Of a stretch of DNA of 64,000 nucleotides, positions 52,293-61,435 are shown piece by piece. How positions within the stretch are numbered: position 1 is the stretch's first letter; every line of letters begins with the position of its first letter. The stretch is from Nocardia nova NBRC 15556 (lineage in GTDB: Bacteria > Actinomycetota > Actinomycetes > Mycobacteriales > Mycobacteriaceae), in contig NZ_BDBN01000027.1 of assembly GCF_001613005.1 (NCBI RefSeq), positions 1 through 64,000 on the forward strand, written 5' to 3'. Position numbers and translations under genes: made by a program. Below the pieces are notes generated by a model. It did not search any database, was not told the DNA's origin, and saw only the letters and a program-made list of their open reading frames with translations.

Positions 52293-53693
52293 ATGGAGCG
52301 ACTGACCGGGCTGGATGCCAGCTTTCTGTACCTGGAGACCGACACCCAACTACTGCACGTGTGCGCGCTGCTGATTCTCGACCCGCCCGCCGACGGGACC
52401 GACTACGAATTCACCGCGCTGAAGGAGGAACTGGGCCGCCGCCTGCACCTGATCCCCTCCATGCGCCGCCGCGTCCATCGGGTCCCGTTCGACCTCGACC
52501 ACCCGGTCTGGGTCACCGATAACGACTTCGACCTCGACCGGCACGTCCGCCGCCTCGGGCTGCCCTCCCCCGGCGGCCCGAAGGAACTGGCCGAACTCGT
52601 CGGCGACATCGCCGCGCAGCCGATGGACCGCGCCCGGCCGCTGTGGGAGATGTGGGTGATCGAGGGCCTGGCCGACGGCAAGGTCGCCGTGGTGTCGAAA
52701 TACCATCACGCCGCCGTCGACGGCGTCACCGGCGCCAACATGATGGCCTATCTGTGCGATGCCGAGCCGGGTGTGCACTACCCCGATCCGCCGGCCGAGA
52801 CCGACACGAAGTCCGCCGAACCCAACGATCTCGCCCTCGCGGCCGAAGGGCTGGTGCGGATGCCGGCGAAACTCGGCGTGGTCGGCATGGTGCCCAAGAC
52901 GCTGGGCAAGCTCGGCGGGATGGTGCAGCGCAGGCGTGCCGACAAACAGGGCATGGCAATTCCGTTCACCGCGCCGCGCACGCCGTTCAACCGCACCATC
53001 ACCCGTCATCGCAGCGTCGCCTTCACCACCGCCCCGCTCGCCGATATCAAGGAGATCCGGGCGGCGTTCGGCGTGAAGATCAACGATGTCGTCCTCACCG
53101 TCATCGCGGGGGCGCTCCGGCAATACCTGAGCGAACACGACGAATTACCGGACACCTCGCTGATCGCCTCGGTGCCCGTCTCCACCCACGAGACGACACG
53201 GCACGAACGCGGCGTCAACAAGGTGTCGACGCTGTTCGCCCAGCTCTACACCGACGTCGAGGATCCGGTGGAACGGCTGCGGCTCATTGCGGAGGCCAAC
53301 GTCGGCGCCAAGGAGGAACACGAAGTCCTGGGCGCGGACTTCCTGCAGGATTGGGCCGAATACGCGCCGCCGAACACCTTCCGGATCGCGGTGCGCGCCT
53401 ATTCGTCGTTCAAACTCGCCGAACGGCATCCGGTGGTGCACAACCTGGTGATCTCCAATGTGCCCGGACCGCAGCAGCCGCTGTACTTCCTCGGCTACCG
53501 CATCGACGCGCTGTTCCCGTTCGGCCCGGTCTTCCACGGCGCCGGCCTCAACGTCACGGTGCTGTCGGCCAACGGCGATCTCGATTTCGGCTTCATCGCC
53601 TGCCGTGAACTGGTTCCCGATCCGGACCGGATGGCCGACGCCGTACACGACAGCATCTCCGCGCTACTGAAGGCGGCTCAGACCCAGCGCTGA
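52293..53693 (+). CDS. Wax ester synthase/diacylglycerol acyltransferase (WS/DGAT)
   Basis: A 466-residue bifunctional acyltransferase that esterifies fatty alcohols or diacylglycerol with acyl-CoA for storage lipid. The catalytic motif HHAAVDG is at 138-144 (HHxxxDG). Other family blocks are MERLTGLDASFLYLET at the N-terminus, RPLWEMWVIEGL, KINDVVLTVIAGALR and NVPGPQQPLYF with HGAGLNVTVLS near the end. A KstR-like palindrome is just upstream. Storage-lipid acyltransferases are typical of Nocardia, Rhodococcus and mycobacteria. With the AcrA1-like gene it could supply and esterify fatty alcohols. Confidence 0.95.
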   Translation: MERLTGLDASFLYLETDTQLLHVCALLILDPPADGTDYEFTALKEELGRRLHLIPSMRRRVHRVPFDLDHPVWVTDNDFDLDRHVRRLGLPSPGGPKELAELVGDIAAQPMDRARPLWEMWVIEGLADGKVAVVSKYHHAAVDGVTGANMMAYLCDAEPGVHYPDPPAETDTKSAEPNDLALAAEGLVRMPAKLGVVGMVPKTLGKLGGMVQRRRADKQGMAIPFTAPRTPFNRTITRHRSVAFTTAPLADIKEIRAAFGVKINDVVLTVIAGALRQYLSEHDELPDTSLIASVPVSTHETTRHERGVNKVSTLFAQLYTDVEDPVERLRLIAEANVGAKEEHEVLGADFLQDWAEYAPPNTFRIAVRAYSSFKLAERHPVVHNLVISNVPGPQQPLYFLGYRIDALFPFGPVFHGAGLNVTVLSANGDLDFGFIACRELVPDPDRMADAVHDSISALLKAAQTQR

Positions 53694-53698
53694 GCGCC

Positions 53699-54619
53699 TC
53701 AGCTCTCCCGCCGAGCGGCCACCGCCGCGCAGGCCTCGAGGAGCACAGGGACAAAGGCGTCCGCCTCGAGTACACATGCCGCATGTCCGGCCGATACGAG
53801 GAAAATCTCCGCGCCGGCGATCATTGTCGCCATCTCCAGCTGCCGATAGACCGGCAGCGCCCGGTCGTGTGTCGTGATCACCACGCCCGTGGGCACCCGC
53901 AGGCTCGACAGCCACGGCGAGGAATCGAAGCGCCCCAATTCGGCGATCGCCTGAGTCATCGCCCACCCGCTGGTAGTGCGCAGCTCCGCCAGCGCCCAGC
54001 GATCCATTCGCCCTGTCTCCCAGGATATTTCGGGCACATGCGGCAGTTTGGTCGCCGCCTCCGCCACTCTACGACCCGCCGTCTCGGTCATCACCCCGGC
54101 GAGCAGCGCCATCCCGCCGTGGAACAGCCGTTCCCGCCATTTCTCCCGGAAACGGTAAGTCGTCGCGCACAGCACCAGGCCGCCGACGAGGTCCGGGCGC
54201 CGGTGCGCGACCGTTTGGGCGACGATGCCGCCCATGGAGTACCCCGCCAGGATCGGCCGGTCCACGCCGGTCACCTCCGCGACAGCGACGACGTCGTCGG
54301 CCAGTTCGTCGAGATCGAAACGCGGCGAACGGATTCCGTGCCCGTGCCAGCGTTGGTCGAACAGCACCACCCGATAGTGCTCGGACAACTCCGCCAGGGC
54401 CGGAAACCAGTTCAGCATCGCCGTGGTCACCAGACCGTGCAACAGGATCACCGTCGGTGCGCCCTCGGGCCCCGGAATATCGACCAGATAGGTCCGCCCG
54501 CGCCCGGGCAGATCCACCATTCGCCCCGCGGGCACCGAGGTCGTGCCCGATACGCGCGTACCGAAGCGCCCGCCGGCCGCCCCGCGACCATTGCCCGCCG
54601 TCTGCCGCTCCGCCGCCAT
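53699..54619 (-). CDS. Alpha/beta hydrolase
   Basis: A 306-residue alpha/beta-hydrolase. The oxyanion motif HGLV sits near residue 61, the nucleophile elbow GYSMGG near 126-131 (Ser128), the acid near THDRALP and His in SAGHAACV near the C-terminus. GGAGG lies 7 bp before ATG 54619, so the ORF upstream to 54649 is not used. It ends only 6 bp from the convergent DGAT stop. A KstR-like palindrome lies 35 bp upstream. The substrate could be an ester, a lactone or a steroid-derived diketone; family resemblance is broad. Confidence 0.85.
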   Translation of the reverse strand: MAAERQTAGNGRGAAGGRFGTRVSGTTSVPAGRMVDLPGRGRTYLVDIPGPEGAPTVILLHGLVTTAMLNWFPALAELSEHYRVVLFDQRWHGHGIRSPRFDLDELADDVVAVAEVTGVDRPILAGYSMGGIVAQTVAHRRPDLVGGLVLCATTYRFREKWRERLFHGGMALLAGVMTETAGRRVAEAATKLPHVPEISWETGRMDRWALAELRTTSGWAMTQAIAELGRFDSSPWLSSLRVPTGVVITTHDRALPVYRQLEMATMIAGAEIFLVSAGHAACVLEADAFVPVLLEACAAVAARRES

Positions 54620-54653
54620 CGCAACCTCCTGCACCGCCGGCCCGGTCATGAAT

Positions 54654-54667
54654 TAGAACGCGTTCCA
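54654..54667. promoter_or_regulatory. KstR-consensus palindrome in front of the alpha/beta hydrolase gene
   Basis: TAGAACGCGTTCCA matches TnnAACnnGTTnnA and extends to AATT on both sides (AATTaGAACGCGTTCcAATT, 54651-54670). It lies in the 69-bp gap between the hydrolase start and the alcohol dehydrogenase stop. Confidence 0.65.
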
Positions 54668-54688
54668 ATTCGATGGTACCGGGTGCGG

Positions 54689-55711
54689 TCAGCGGGCTCC
54701 GGGCAGCAGCACAGCCGCCCCGGCGAATCGGCCGTGTGCCAGGTCGGCCAGGGCCCGGTCGGCGGATTCGAGCGGATAGGGGTTGATGCGAACCTGCATC
54801 CGGTGCCGAGCGCAGAATTCCAGGAATTCGCGGCCGTCCGCGCGCGTGTTGGCCGTGACCGAACGGATCTCGCGCTCCTGGAACAGATGGCGCTGATAGT
54901 TCAGCACCGGGATGTCCGTGAGGTGGATACCCGCGATCGACAGCACACCACCGCGGTCCAGCCCCTCCAACGCGGGCAGCACGAGGTCCCCGACCGGCGC
55001 GAACAGGATCGCCGAATCCAGCGGCACCGGCGGCGGGTCGGCCGCGCCCTGCGCCGAGGCCGCGCCCAGCGCCAGGGCCAACTCCCGCGCGGCGGCGTCG
55101 CGGGTCATCACGTGCACCTCGGCGCCCTGTGCCAGGGCGACCTGGGCGGCCAGATGCGCGCTGCCGCCGAAACCGTAGATACCGAGCCGTCCCCCCGGCG
55201 GCAGTGAGGCCCGTCGCAGCGCCCGGTAGCCGATGATGCCCGCGCAGAGCAAGGGGGCCAATTCCGCGTCGGCATACCCGGAAGGCAGCGGATACACGTA
55301 ATCGGCAGGCGCCGTGGCATATTCGGCGTAACCACCGTCGGCGTCCCATCCGGTGTAGCGCGAATTCGGGCACAGATTCTCCGCGCCGCGGCGGCAGTAC
55401 GCGCACACCCCGCACGTGCTGCGCAACCACGCGATACCGACCCGGTCACCGGGCGCGACAGCCGTCGCTCCGGCACCCGCAGCCACCACCTCCCCCACGA
55501 CCTCGTGACCGGGCACCACCCGCTGCCGGTGCACCGGCAGATCACCCTCGGCGACATGCAGATCGGTGCGGCACACGCCGCAGGCCAGCACTCGCACCAG
55601 CACCTCTCCCGCGGCCGGCTCGGGAATCGGGATCCGGGCGCGGACCGGCGGGGATTCGTCGATCGGACCGGGCCGCACCACCTGCCAGGCGGCCATCGTC
55701 GCAGGGCTCAT
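54689..55711 (-). CDS. Zinc-dependent alcohol dehydrogenase (MDR family)
   Basis: A 340-residue medium-chain alcohol dehydrogenase. The catalytic zinc site includes Cys44 ([11 protein letters not shown]) and His69-Glu70 (VPGHE). The structural zinc cysteines are at 100, 103, 106 and 114. The NAD(P) motif [12 protein letters not shown] follows at ~193. ATG 55711 has GGAAGGAG upstream; the long upstream ORF overlaps the divergent AraC gene and is rejected. It resembles AdhA-type enzymes of mycobacteria (Rv1862-like). It would oxidise primary alcohols to aldehydes, consistent with fatty-alcohol turnover. Confidence 0.9.
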   Translation of the reverse strand: MSPATMAAWQVVRPGPIDESPPVRARIPIPEPAAGEVLVRVLACGVCRTDLHVAEGDLPVHRQRVVPGHEVVGEVVAAGAGATAVAPGDRVGIAWLRSTCGVCAYCRRGAENLCPNSRYTGWDADGGYAEYATAPADYVYPLPSGYADAELAPLLCAGIIGYRALRRASLPPGGRLGIYGFGGSAHLAAQVALAQGAEVHVMTRDAAARELALALGAASAQGAADPPPVPLDSAILFAPVGDLVLPALEGLDRGGVLSIAGIHLTDIPVLNYQRHLFQEREIRSVTANTRADGREFLEFCARHRMQVRINPYPLESADRALADLAHGRFAGAAVLLPGAR

Positions 55712-55846
55712 CGCACTCCTTCCGACACCGGAACGCCCGCGCCACGGCGGGAAGATCGATGGTAGTCGTGCACGCGGACGAACCCGGCACATCCGGCCGC
55801 CGAGGCGGTCACGAGCGCCGGAACGCGGCGTTGATAGCGTCGCCGA

Positions 55847-56860
55847 GTGCCCCCACCGTCGACCGCCTTCACGCTGCCCATCGGGCGCGTGCACGCGATC
55901 GTCGACCTGGCGCGCCGGCGCGGGTGGGACACCGGGGAACTGCTCGCCGAAGCCGGCATCGCGCCGCAACTGCTGAACCAGGGCCGCGCCCGCGTCACCG
56001 TCGGGCAAGCCGTGCATCTGGTGCAGCAACTGTGGCGCAGCACCGACGACGAACTACTCGGATTGGGCCGTCACCCGATGCCGCGCGGCACCTTCCGGCT
56101 GGTGTGCTTCGCCCTGCTCGGTTCCCGCGATCTCGCCACCGCACTGCTCCGGTTCCGGATGTTCCAGAAGGCCCTGCCGGGATTTCCGCCGCTACAGCTG
56201 AGCACCGACGCCCGCGAGGCGCGAATCGCGTTCGACCTCAGCGATATCCGTCATCCACACAGCCTGATCATCGACACCATGCTGATGGTCGTCTACCGCT
56301 TCCTGGACTGGTCGGTGGGCGGCTCGCTGCGACTGCTGCGCGTCGAAGTCCCCTATCCGCCCAACGATCTCGACGACTACGACCTGATCTTCGATGCGCC
56401 CGTGCGCTTTTCGGCGCCCCATCCGGCCCTGGTGTTCGATGCCGCCCTGCTCACCGCACCCCTCGTGCGCGACGAGGACGATCTGCTGCGCTTCCTGCGC
56501 AACGCCCCCGAGGCCGTGATCGGCCGCGGCGACGATTCGGTGTCCACCGCGGCGCAGGTGCGCCGGATCCTGGAGCGCGGCGGACCACGGCACTGGCCCG
56601 GTGTCGAACAGATCGCCGGCGAACTGTCCGTCAGCCCCGCGACACTGCGGCGCAAATTGAGCGAGGAACATACCTCGCCCAGCCGCATCCGCGAACAGAT
56701 CCTGCGCGATGCCGCGATCGCGGCGCTGGTGCGCGGCGAGACGGTGACAGCGATATCGCGCCGGCTCGGATTCTCCGAACCCAGCGCCTTCTCCCGCGCG
56801 TTCCGGCGCTGGACCGGCAGCTCCCCCGGTTCCTATCGCGGTCCCGCCGCCGCGCCCTGA
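55847..56860 (+). CDS. AraC-family transcriptional regulator
   Basis: A 337-residue AraC regulator of the OruR/ArgR-like group. The N-terminal ~190 residues have the DUF4066-type ligand domain ([29 protein letters not shown]). The C-terminal two-helix-turn-helix domain (~245-335) reads [33 protein letters not shown] and [29 protein letters not shown]. It diverges from the alcohol dehydrogenase gene and is 100 bp upstream of an acyl-CoA dehydrogenase gene whose promoter has two CGGTCA direct repeats. It probably activates one or both. Confidence 0.93.
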   Translation: MPPPSTAFTLPIGRVHAIVDLARRRGWDTGELLAEAGIAPQLLNQGRARVTVGQAVHLVQQLWRSTDDELLGLGRHPMPRGTFRLVCFALLGSRDLATALLRFRMFQKALPGFPPLQLSTDAREARIAFDLSDIRHPHSLIIDTMLMVVYRFLDWSVGGSLRLLRVEVPYPPNDLDDYDLIFDAPVRFSAPHPALVFDAALLTAPLVRDEDDLLRFLRNAPEAVIGRGDDSVSTAAQVRRILERGGPRHWPGVEQIAGELSVSPATLRRKLSEEHTSPSRIREQILRDAAIAALVRGETVTAISRRLGFSEPSAFSRAFRRWTGSSPGSYRGPAAAP

Positions 56861-56866
56861 GCGATC

Positions 56867-56893
56867 CGGTCACAAGATCGAGCGCTGCGGTCA
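56867..56893. promoter_or_regulatory. CGGTCA direct repeats upstream of the acyl-CoA dehydrogenase gene
   Basis: CGGTCA occurs at 56867-56872 and 56888-56893, a spacing of 21 bp or two helix turns. Direct repeats at this phase are what AraC-family activators bind. They lie 67-94 bp upstream of the acyl-CoA dehydrogenase start, directly after the araC-type gene. Confidence 0.45.
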
Positions 56894-56960
56894 TTGGCTG
56901 CCGCGCGGCGCGCTCCTACCTTGGCGAACGAACACCGTATTCGACCAGAGGAGTTTCCCC

Positions 56961-58106
56961 GTGCCGGTGCATCGGTCCCCGTGGATGGACGAAGATCTCG
57001 ACGCGCTCACCGATTTGGCGCGCCGCTTCTTCGAGAAGGAGTGCGCACCGAACGAGGATCGCTGGGGCCGCCAGCACCACGTCGACCGCGAAATCTGGAA
57101 CCGCGCAGGCGAATTGGGTCTGCTGTGCATCTCCATCCCCGAGGAGTACGGCGGTGGCGGCGGCACCTTCGCCCACGAGGCCGTGATCGCGATCGAGCAG
57201 ACCCGCACCATGGCGCCCAGCCTCGGCAACCCGGTGCATTCCACGATCGTCGCGCACTACATCAACGCCTACGGCACCGAGGAACAGAAGCAGGCATGGC
57301 TGCCGAAGATGGCCTCCGGCGAGATCGTCGCCGCCATCGCCATGACCGAACCCGGCACCGGTTCCGACCTGCAGGGCATCCGCACCCGCGCGGTCGCCGA
57401 CGGTGACCACTACGTCATCGACGGCGCCAAGACCTTCATCTCCAACGGCCTGCTCGCCGATCTGGTGATCGTCGCCGCCAAGACCTCCGAAGGCAAAGGC
57501 GCGGAATCGGTTTCGCTGATCGCCGTCGAGACCGACCGAGACGGCTTCCGGCGCGGCCGCAACCTCGAGAAGGTCGGCCAGCACGGCCAGGACACCTGCG
57601 AACTGTTCTTCGACGCCGTGCGCGTCCCGAAGACCAACCTCCTCGGCGCCACCGAGGGCACCGGCTTCATCCAGCTCATGCAGCAACTACCGCAGGAGCG
57701 TCTGATCCTGGCCGTCGCCGCCGCGGCAGCGATCGAGAAGACCGTCGAGATGACCGTCGCCTACACCAAGGAACGCCAGGCCTTCGGCAAACCCATCTTC
57801 AACTTCCAGAACACCCAATTCACCCTCGCCGAATGCGACACCATCGCCTCGGTCGCCTGGGCCTTCCTCGACGACTGCGTCGCCAAACACCTCCGCGCCG
57901 AGCTCGACATCCCCACCGCCGCCAAAGCGAAATGGTGGCTGACAGAACAACAATGCCGCGTCGCCGACGAATGCCTCCAGCTGTTCGGCGGATATGGGTA
58001 CATGGCGGAATACCCGATCTCACGGGTGTTCACGGATGCTCGGATCCAGAAGATCTATGGCGGGACGAACGAGATCATGAAATTGATTATCGGGCGTAGC
58101 TTGTAG
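56961..58106 (+). CDS. Acyl-CoA dehydrogenase
   Basis: A 381-residue medium-chain-type acyl-CoA dehydrogenase, oxidising acyl-CoA to trans-enoyl-CoA with FAD. Marks are AMTEPGTGSDLQGIRTRA (substrate/FAD loop), DGAKTFISNGLLADLVIV, the KERQAFGKPIFNFQNTQF arm and QLFGGYGYMAEYPISRVFTDARIQKIYGGTNEIMK, which carries the C-terminal FAD region. GTG 56961 has GAGGAG upstream. AraC regulation is likely. It could serve fatty acids, fatty alcohol products or a steroid side chain. It converges with an SDR gene. Confidence 0.95.
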   Translation: MPVHRSPWMDEDLDALTDLARRFFEKECAPNEDRWGRQHHVDREIWNRAGELGLLCISIPEEYGGGGGTFAHEAVIAIEQTRTMAPSLGNPVHSTIVAHYINAYGTEEQKQAWLPKMASGEIVAAIAMTEPGTGSDLQGIRTRAVADGDHYVIDGAKTFISNGLLADLVIVAAKTSEGKGAESVSLIAVETDRDGFRRGRNLEKVGQHGQDTCELFFDAVRVPKTNLLGATEGTGFIQLMQQLPQERLILAVAAAAAIEKTVEMTVAYTKERQAFGKPIFNFQNTQFTLAECDTIASVAWAFLDDCVAKHLRAELDIPTAAKAKWWLTEQQCRVADECLQLFGGYGYMAEYPISRVFTDARIQKIYGGTNEIMKLIIGRSL

Positions 58107-58259
58107 ATTGCCTGGTGAGAGGCGGTTTCCGGGGGGCAGGATGCGGCGGCGCTCCCGTCTTCCTCCCGTCTCTCACCGTAATCGCCGTCGGAATGTCGGC
58201 TGCCCGCGGGGGTTACCGCTATTCGTATGGATGAAGATCGTCGATCGCGGGTACTGGGC

Positions 58260-59051
58260 TCAGAGCACGGTCTTCATCTGTCGGGAAATCAGATCCGTCG
58301 TCCAGCGCGGCGAAAGCCGTACCAGCCTGTCCAGGAGGCCGGCGTCCCGGCCGACCACGACGCGGAACTTCCCCTTCTCCATGCCGCCGACGATGCGCCG
58401 GGCGGTGTGCTCCGGAGTCGTGGCCGGCACTTTACGGTTACCCGGGTCGATCATCGCGACTCCCGAATTACGGCTGAGGTCGGTGCTGATGTTGCCCGGG
58501 AAGACGGTGGTGACAGCGACGTCCGTGTCGGCGAGCTCTTGGTACAGCCCTTCGCTGAATTGTTTGACCGCACCCTTCGTCGCGCTGTAAATCGTCTGCC
58601 CCGCGAAGGGCAGCAGGCCTGCCAAACTCGCCACGTTGACGAGTCCGGCCTGAGGCCGCTGCCGCAGCTCGGGGAGAAACGCCAGGCACATGTTCACCGT
58701 GCCCCAGAAATTGACCTGTACGACGCGCTCGATCTCGCCGCGTTCCAGGGCGGAGACCGGAACGAACCGGTGGATCACACCCGCGACGTTGATCAGCCCG
58801 TCGACCTGCCCGTGCTCGGCGATGACAGCCGCCGGCAGCGCGTTCACCGCCGCCACGTCGGTGACATCGACGATGTGTACTGAGATCCGATCGGCGTGGT
58901 CCGCGGCGAGCGCTCGGGTCTGCTGTAGCCAGTCACCGTTCAGATCGACCAGAGCGACCCTGGCGCCGCGTTCGAGCAGCCGCAGGACGACCTGCCGCCC
59001 GATCCCGTTGCCGGCCCCGGTGACCGCAACGACTTTTCCACCTAGCCGCAT
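58260..59051 (-). CDS. Short-chain dehydrogenase/reductase
   Basis: A 263-residue classical SDR. The NAD(P) motif TGAGNGIG is at ~11-18, DVTD near 63, NVAG near 88, and the catalytic tetrad includes Ser ~142 and Tyr-x3-Lys in YSATK (~155-159). FPGNISTDLSR follows. This resembles the fatty-acid/steroid SDR group common in mycobacteria; substrate unknown. It lies 74 bp downstream of a MaoC gene on the same strand, so the two may be co-transcribed. The 153-bp gap to the convergent acyl-CoA dehydrogenase has no clear terminator. Confidence 0.9.
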   Translation of the reverse strand: MRLGGKVVAVTGAGNGIGRQVVLRLLERGARVALVDLNGDWLQQTRALAADHADRISVHIVDVTDVAAVNALPAAVIAEHGQVDGLINVAGVIHRFVPVSALERGEIERVVQVNFWGTVNMCLAFLPELRQRPQAGLVNVASLAGLLPFAGQTIYSATKGAVKQFSEGLYQELADTDVAVTTVFPGNISTDLSRNSGVAMIDPGNRKVPATTPEHTARRIVGGMEKGKFRVVVGRDAGLLDRLVRLSPRWTTDLISRQMKTVL

Positions 59052-59125
59052 ACATCCTCACTTCTTGCCGAATCCTTTTTCGCCGGTCTCGCACCTGCCG
59101 CGGTCGTCGGTTGCGCAACGCGCCG

Positions 59126-59638
59126 TCATTCGATCCAGCGGCTCAGTTTGTCGACTACACATGCCGGCTTTGCTGATCCTTCGATTTCCACAGTCACTCG
59201 GATAGTGGCCTGCACCCCTCCTGGCACGTCGGTGCACGCCAGGATTTCGCCGCTACCACGCACGCGCGACCCCGCCGGCACGGGAGCCGGGAACCGGACG
59301 CGGTCGGCACCGTAGTTCACCCCCATGGAGACGTTCCGAACGTTGATCAGTTGCGGCAGAAAGAGATTGCACAGCGCCAGCGTGAGATATCCATGCGCGA
59401 TCGTCGACCCGAACGGTGAGCTTTTCGCGCGTTCGACGTCGACATGAATCCATTGGTGATCGCCCGTCACTTCGGCGAAGCCGTCGATCCGTTGCTGGTC
59501 GATCAGGACCCAATTCGTAGGGCCGAGCACAGCGCCGGCTGCACCACGCAGACCTTCCAAGCCGTCGACCACCAACGGTCCCGCATCCGGATTTTCCGGT
59601 GCCATTGCGGGGGTGGAAATCTTCTGAACGATACTCAT
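59126..59638 (-). CDS. MaoC-family (R)-specific enoyl-CoA hydratase
   Basis: A 170-residue single-hotdog MaoC-like hydratase. The signature helix and catalytic Asp/His appear in FAEVTGDHQWIHVDVERAKSSPFGSTIAHGYLTLAL, where D..H..H and the S.IAHG helix form the active site. It would hydrate trans-enoyl-CoA to (R)-3-hydroxyacyl-CoA. ATG 59638 has AGGAGA upstream and is preferred over a TTG two codons earlier. Next to an acyl-CoA dehydrogenase and SDRs this makes a beta-oxidation-like set. Confidence 0.92.
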   Translation of the reverse strand: MSIVQKISTPAMAPENPDAGPLVVDGLEGLRGAAGAVLGPTNWVLIDQQRIDGFAEVTGDHQWIHVDVERAKSSPFGSTIAHGYLTLALCNLFLPQLINVRNVSMGVNYGADRVRFPAPVPAGSRVRGSGEILACTDVPGGVQATIRVTVEIEGSAKPACVVDKLSRWIE

Positions 59639-59825
59639 CGGCAATCTCCTTCGTTCAAGGCACAGCGAGATCCAGCCCGCAAGCGTCTCGGCTGGCGCAG
59701 CAGTTGCGCGAGCGGAGTCCGACTCGGTCCGGTGTGAGTGTCAGGCGAGAAGAGCGGACTCTCGGCAACGCCTATCCGGAAGGTCGGCAGCAGCGCAGTT
59801 TCGGCGACATCCGGCGGTAATGCGA

Positions 59826-60032
59826 TCACGGCTGGGAGGCGGGGACGTCGAGCGGCGCATCGGCCGGATACTCGTGCGGCGCCATCGCATAGGTTTCGGT
59901 GAGCAGCGCGATGAATGCCGGGTCGGTGATCGGGTCCGTCGGTTCGCTGCAGGCGATCCCACGGGTACGCAGATCGGCAAGCAGCATGTCGAAAACGGTC
60001 TCCAGGGGGTGCTGCTGTGTCGACGTGCCCAT
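59826..60032 (-). CDS. Small acidic hypothetical protein (68 aa)
   Basis: A 68-residue acidic protein: MGTSTQQHPLETVFDMLLAD, then TRGIACSEPTDPITDPAFIALLTETYAMAP. AAGGAA precedes ATG 60032. It has one Cys, an alternating helical pattern and no membrane segment. Not recognised. It lies 187 bp upstream of the MaoC gene on the same strand and could be a lineage-specific member of that unit. Confidence 0.5.
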   Translation of the reverse strand: MGTSTQQHPLETVFDMLLADLRTRGIACSEPTDPITDPAFIALLTETYAMAPHEYPADAPLDVPASQP

Positions 60033-60530
60033 CGGAGTTCCTTCCATCTGTCGCTGCGCATCGCCCGGCGCGGCAGGGCGAATCACATGTCGGGCCCGCA
60101 AGGTGTCCGCGCGACCTTCGGCCGGCTCTACTGCGCTTCTCTCGGACAGGGTGCGGCGTTTCGCGACCTCCCGAATCTGTTCGCCCGGCGGACGTTACCG
60201 GCGTGATACGAAGGCGCTGAGCGAATTTCCCGCTCAGCGGAAGAGTGGTCACCATTATCGACCTGCAAGTCCTCCGGGGCAGGAAGTCATACGCCTACGA
60301 CTGGGACGACGACCCTCTCCGCAGCTCAACGCTTTCGGTCGCTTACAGCATCGGCAATACCGAGTACACCGGCCGGACCATCCCGCCTTCGCTGCGACGA
60401 TACGCACAATCACCGACCGGATCGCGGCGCATCGCAACCAGTATCCCGGCCAGTGAAATCACCCTGTTGAACAATCGCTGCGCCTGAGCATGCTGAGCGC
60501 ATCGGTGACGAACAAAGGAGTACCACCACA
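60033..60530. other. 498-bp non-coding gap with one strong hairpin
   Basis: ORFs here are short and without family features or ribosome-binding sites, including an 80-codon one at 60245-60487 (+). The only structure seen is the 9-bp hairpin at 60215-60239. The gap separates the minus-strand MaoC unit from the plus-strand SDR gene and should hold both promoters. AAAGGAG at 60514-60520 serves the SDR. Confidence 0.6.
60215..60239. repeat. 9-bp hairpin in a long intergenic region
   Basis: CGCTGAGCG-aatttcc-CGCTCAGCG is a perfect 9-bp inverted repeat with a 7-nt loop. There is no T-tract. It could be an operator, an RNA hairpin or a terminator for an unrecognised transcript. Confidence 0.6.
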
Positions 60531-61337
60531 ATGACTACGCTGCAGCGCTACGCCGATCGCCGAGTCCTGGTGACGGGGGCCGGATCCGGAATCGGACAGG
60601 CGACGGTTCTGCGCATCCTGTCCGAGGGCGGCCGGGTCGCGGCCGCGGACATCAGCGCCGACGGCCTGAAGGATACGCACGCCAAAGCAGGCGGCGACGC
60701 AGAGCGCCTGACCACCGTCGTCATGGACATCGGTGCCGAGGAATCGGTGAAAACCGGTGTAGCCGAAGCGGTCCGGGAGCTCGGCGGCCTCGACGCACTG
60801 GTGAACGCGGCAGGGATTCTGCGCTCGGCACACTTCGAGCAGACCACCGTGGCCGACTTCGAACAGGTGATCCGAATCAATCTCATCGGCACCTTCGTGG
60901 TGATCCGGGAAGCCCTGCCGGCGCTGCGCGAGGGTACCGGCCCGGCGGTGGTGAACTTCAGCTCCACCTCGGCGCAGTTCGCTCACCCGTACATGTCGGC
61001 CTACGCGGCCTCGAAGGGCGGTGTCCAGGCGATGCCCCACGCGCTGGCCATGGAATTCAGCAAGCAGGGTATCCGCTTCAATTCCGTTCAGCCGGGCTCG
61101 ATCTCGTCGGGCATGACCGACGGCACCGGCGAAGCCAAGCAGAGCGTGGGCCCTGGCCTACCCGCCGACGCCGACTTCGCCCTGTTCGGCAAGACCGCGC
61201 CGATGCTGCCGCTTCCCGACGGCGCCATTTTCGCCCAGCCGGACGCGGTGGCCGCGGTGGTCGCGATGCTCGCCTCCGCCGACGCATACTTCATCACCGG
61301 CGCCGAAGTCCGCATCGACGGCGGCTCACACATGTGA
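60531..61337 (+). CDS. Short-chain dehydrogenase/reductase
   Basis: A 268-residue classical SDR: VTGAGSGIG at ~14-22, NAAG near 89, NFSSTSAQFAHPYMSAYAASKGGVQ with the Ser, Tyr and Lys of the active site, and a C-terminal INGxxVRIDGG-like end (ITGAEVRIDGGSHM). The coenzyme is probably NAD(H) because Asp (ADIS) follows strand 2. It resembles 3-hydroxyacyl or 17-beta-type steroid dehydrogenases; substrate unknown. AAAGGAGTACC precedes ATG 60531. It follows the MaoC/SDR unit and precedes an orphan sensor kinase gene. Confidence 0.92.
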   Translation: MTTLQRYADRRVLVTGAGSGIGQATVLRILSEGGRVAAADISADGLKDTHAKAGGDAERLTTVVMDIGAEESVKTGVAEAVRELGGLDALVNAAGILRSAHFEQTTVADFEQVIRINLIGTFVVIREALPALREGTGPAVVNFSSTSAQFAHPYMSAYAASKGGVQAMPHALAMEFSKQGIRFNSVQPGSISSGMTDGTGEAKQSVGPGLPADADFALFGKTAPMLPLPDGAIFAQPDAVAAVVAMLASADAYFITGAEVRIDGGSHM

Positions 61338-61435
61338 CAGGCGGTCGGAAGCAATTCCGGAAGCGATTTCGAAAATACTTCCGCTCAACGGGATTCCGGC
61401 TCCGGAAGCAGACGTGGCCACCTTAGCGTTCGGCC

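Noticed and set aside
54069..55430. 453-codon minus-strand ORF across two genes
   Set aside because: It is out of frame with the hydrolase and alcohol dehydrogenase genes, both of which have complete motifs and their own starts.
60245..60487. 80-codon plus-strand ORF
   Set aside because: No ribosome-binding site of note, no domain, and composition like flanking non-coding sequence.
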